This document shows positions 62,350 through 64,000 of a DNA stretch of 64,000 nucleotides, in pieces. The position numbers were made by a program, and so were the translations under genes. The stretch spans positions 13,505,128 to 13,569,127 of the forward strand of contig JALMQS010000187.1 of the NCBI GenBank assembly GCA_024734495.1, read 5' to 3'. The stretch's first letter is position 1. Each line of letters starts with the position of its first letter. Under the pieces are notes generated by a model. The model ran no database searches, was not told the origin of the DNA, and saw only the letters and a program-made list of their open reading frames with translations. This DNA comes from Forficula auricularia. Its lineage: Eukaryota; Arthropoda; Insecta; Dermaptera; Forficulidae.

Positions 62350-62850
62350 GATTTATTAGCTCGAATCTTTCTCTTACGTGATGCATGAAAGTTATTATCT
62401 AAGTCTAACTATTGTTAACATCACTAAAAGAGAAAAATAAAAATAATTTTTAGAAAAAAACCGACTTCAAAAAATTACATTCAACAAATAAAATAATAAG
62501 AATTCAAAAATTAAATTAGATGCACTAAAAGGTATAAAATAATTATCTAATTTAGTTACAACTAAACGACGGAATTTTTCCATGGAATTTTTGAAGTCGG
62601 TGCCAAACAAACTATATAAGCGAGCTTACGCGATGTTTTCTTCATTACCAGCCAAACGATCCGTCGAGTGCGATTCATAAAATGTATATGTTTGGCACCG
62701 ACTTCAAAAAGTGATTTCATGGAAAAATTTCGTCGTTTAGTTGTAACTAAATTAGATAATTATTTTATACCTTTTAGTGCATCTAATGATATTTGATTTT
62801 TAAGTTATTATTATTTTATTTATTGAATTTAATTTTTTTGAAGTTGTTTT
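62350..62850. repeat. Family P hairpin, right half
   Basis: 62455-62600 is mirrored by 62695-62850 (GAAGTCGGTGCCAAACA against TGTTTGGCACCGACTTC). The centre 62610-62690 has ACGATCCGTCGAGTGCGATT, matching the complement at 52.66 kb. Confidence 0.8.
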
Positions 62851-62998
62851 TTTTCTAATGCGTGTGTGAATAAAATATTATTAAATATTATACAGTATTT
62901 TTTTATTAAAAGCCAAACATATTTTTATTTTATCTATTGAATTTAAATTTTATTTAGGAACTAATCTAAGATTTTAATAGAAATTTTTTACATTGCAT

Positions 62999-63075
62999 AT
63001 CAGAGGGCTTCGTCCCCTCAGGAATCGAACCCTAGCGCTAACAAGCTTTCCGGTGCGTTGGGCAAAACCTTTAAG
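62999..63075 (-). repeat. tRNA-like SINE head fragment
   Basis: The minus strand has AGGGTTCGATTCCTGAGGGG (B box GGTTCGATTCC) preceded by CGCACCGGAAAGCTTGTTAG. A convincing A box and tail are missing. Confidence 0.45.
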
Positions 63076-63089
63076 ATAAAATTTAGTTC

Positions 63090-63430
63090 TTAAGGTAGTT
63101 GTTCCGCCAAATGCGTTTTCGTAGGATTTTTCTGAAATTTAGATATATTATTATTGAAATACTTGTGCATCGATTGGTGGCAAAACGAAATTGATGAACA
63201 ATACAGTTCCGGAGATATTTAATTTCAAAAATCGATTTTTTCGGGCTCTTTAGCATTGCACTATACGGGATATCGGAAAGTTTACATACATATTTAATTA
63301 TAATTAAGAAACCCTTCGTACAATTTTTATAAAAAACTAAACCAACATTAAACAATAACCAATACATATTTTAAGACAAGTTCATTCATAGTTACAACAC
63401 AGTTTCTGAGATAATAAGGAATAAATAATG
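63090..63430 (+). repeat. Interspersed repeat S, copy 2
   Basis: Direct repeat of 34195-34500 at about 85 percent identity by eye. Non-coding. Confidence 0.75.
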
Positions 63431-63700
63431 AAAAATGTATATAAAAAAATTCTCACTAAAAACATTTTGGCAACAGCGCATTTATTAAACCAGCGAAAGA
63501 GGGAGTAAAAAGTAGAAAGCGCGCGTGCGCTAGATTTTTTCAAAATTATAATTTTCATAAGATGTAACGTAAGCGTTGATTACATTTGTTAAAAAATAAC
63601 AAAACGATATTTATAGAAATTTTTGAAAATATTATTATTTTTATTATTATTAGTTCACTCTTTAAAGTATATAAGTTTAATTTTTTTCTGGATAAGGGTA
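63431..63700. other. Unassigned sequence
   Basis: No gene or repeat recognised. Confidence 0.4.
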
Positions 63701-63714
63701 TGGCTAATCATTTT

Positions 63715-64000
63715 TTACTTTACCATACAGGGTGTATGGTCAAGTATTGTGATCGTGCATGAAATAAGCGTTTTTTTCTTCTTTTTTTTCGAAATAATAA
63801 TTGTTTTCTCAAAATGTCTGCTAGTCTGTTAGTTAGTCTGTGCGTTACCAAATTTTTGTGAACGAGCTAGCTCAAAAACTAGTGTGAATATCGAAACCAA
63901 ATTTCACACGTAGTTTTGGTCCATTGACATTAAGAGCTGGTTAGATTTTGGTGCATATCGACCCAAAATTAAGGGGGGGGGGGGTTAAAATTTAAAATTA
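63715..64000 (+). repeat. Repeat family Q copy, runs off the window
   Basis: ACTTTACCATACAGGGTGTA then TGGTCAAGTATTGTGATCG is the family start. GAACGAGCTAGCTCAAAAAC and GGTCCATTGACATTAAGAGC follow. It ends in a G run at the window edge. Inverted relative to 57301-57970. Confidence 0.7.

Overview
This window looks like intronic and intergenic DNA from a large, AT-rich, transposon-dense arthropod (probably insect) genome. The evidence is a nuclear tRNA-Leu, spliced exons of an LGR-family G-protein-coupled receptor, and many eukaryotic transposon classes (mariner/Tc1, hAT-like, pogo-like, RTE and other LINEs, a Gypsy-type LTR element, Helitrons, a tRNA-derived SINE). Nothing prokaryotic is present. 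I cannot name the species.

Host genes. A complete tRNA-Leu(CAG) lies at 722-805. On the minus strand, five exons between 60051 and 19394 encode the C-terminal end of one receptor: TM5 to TM6 (59842-60051), TM7 with NPVLY (46898-47066), and three tail exons (34967-35132, 26911-27029, 19394-19473) whose splice phases fit together and run to a stop codon. The introns are 7 to 13 kb and hold nearly everything else from 19 to 60 kb. The TM5-TM6 exon carries an apparent +1 frameshift and a GC splice donor, so this copy is either damaged or has a base error. A small ATG-plus-donor candidate exon sits at 19002-19064.

Layout. 1.3-7.5 kb: a broken long inverted repeat enclosing a young non-autonomous LTR retrotransposon. 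8.2-10.2 kb: hammerhead-like relics and a dead Tc1-like element. 10.3-13.5 kb: a LINE tail and an RTE insertion with a 13-bp target duplication. 14.8-18.7 kb: a hAT-like element with perfect 8-bp target duplication, a MITE inside a LINE reading frame, and a nearly perfect 209-bp palindrome. 19.9-21 kb, 28-29 kb, 31.7-34 kb and 47.3-50.6 kb: copies of one repeat family with sub-terminal inverted repeats, a 3' stem-loop and arrays of ~118-bp units in opposing orientations, resembling DINE-1/Helentron-derived elements. 21-25.2 kb: a nest with a mariner relic, a Helitron end, and an endonuclease-type ORF broken by an RTE and by a hammerhead-bearing foldback. 35-46 kb: foldbacks, a mariner inside a MITE, and hAT-, pogo- and unknown-type elements. 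50.6-56.8 kb: a degenerate LINE, a Helitron inside a foldback and a tRNA-SINE. 60.6-64 kb: a heat-shock-element promoter-like block, a ~235-bp tandem array and further repeats.

The most unusual signal is a scattered set of hammerhead-ribozyme-like motifs. Seven are well formed (24.6, 24.9, 27.9, 39.0, 46.7 twice, 54.7 kb), one is weaker (54.5 kb) and several are decayed. They mostly occur as inverted pairs inside foldback elements. All share the CTGANGA core, one extra nucleotide, stem II, GAAA, a very short stem III and a cleavage-site base followed by a stem I strand. This suggests a Penelope-like or retrozyme-like family.
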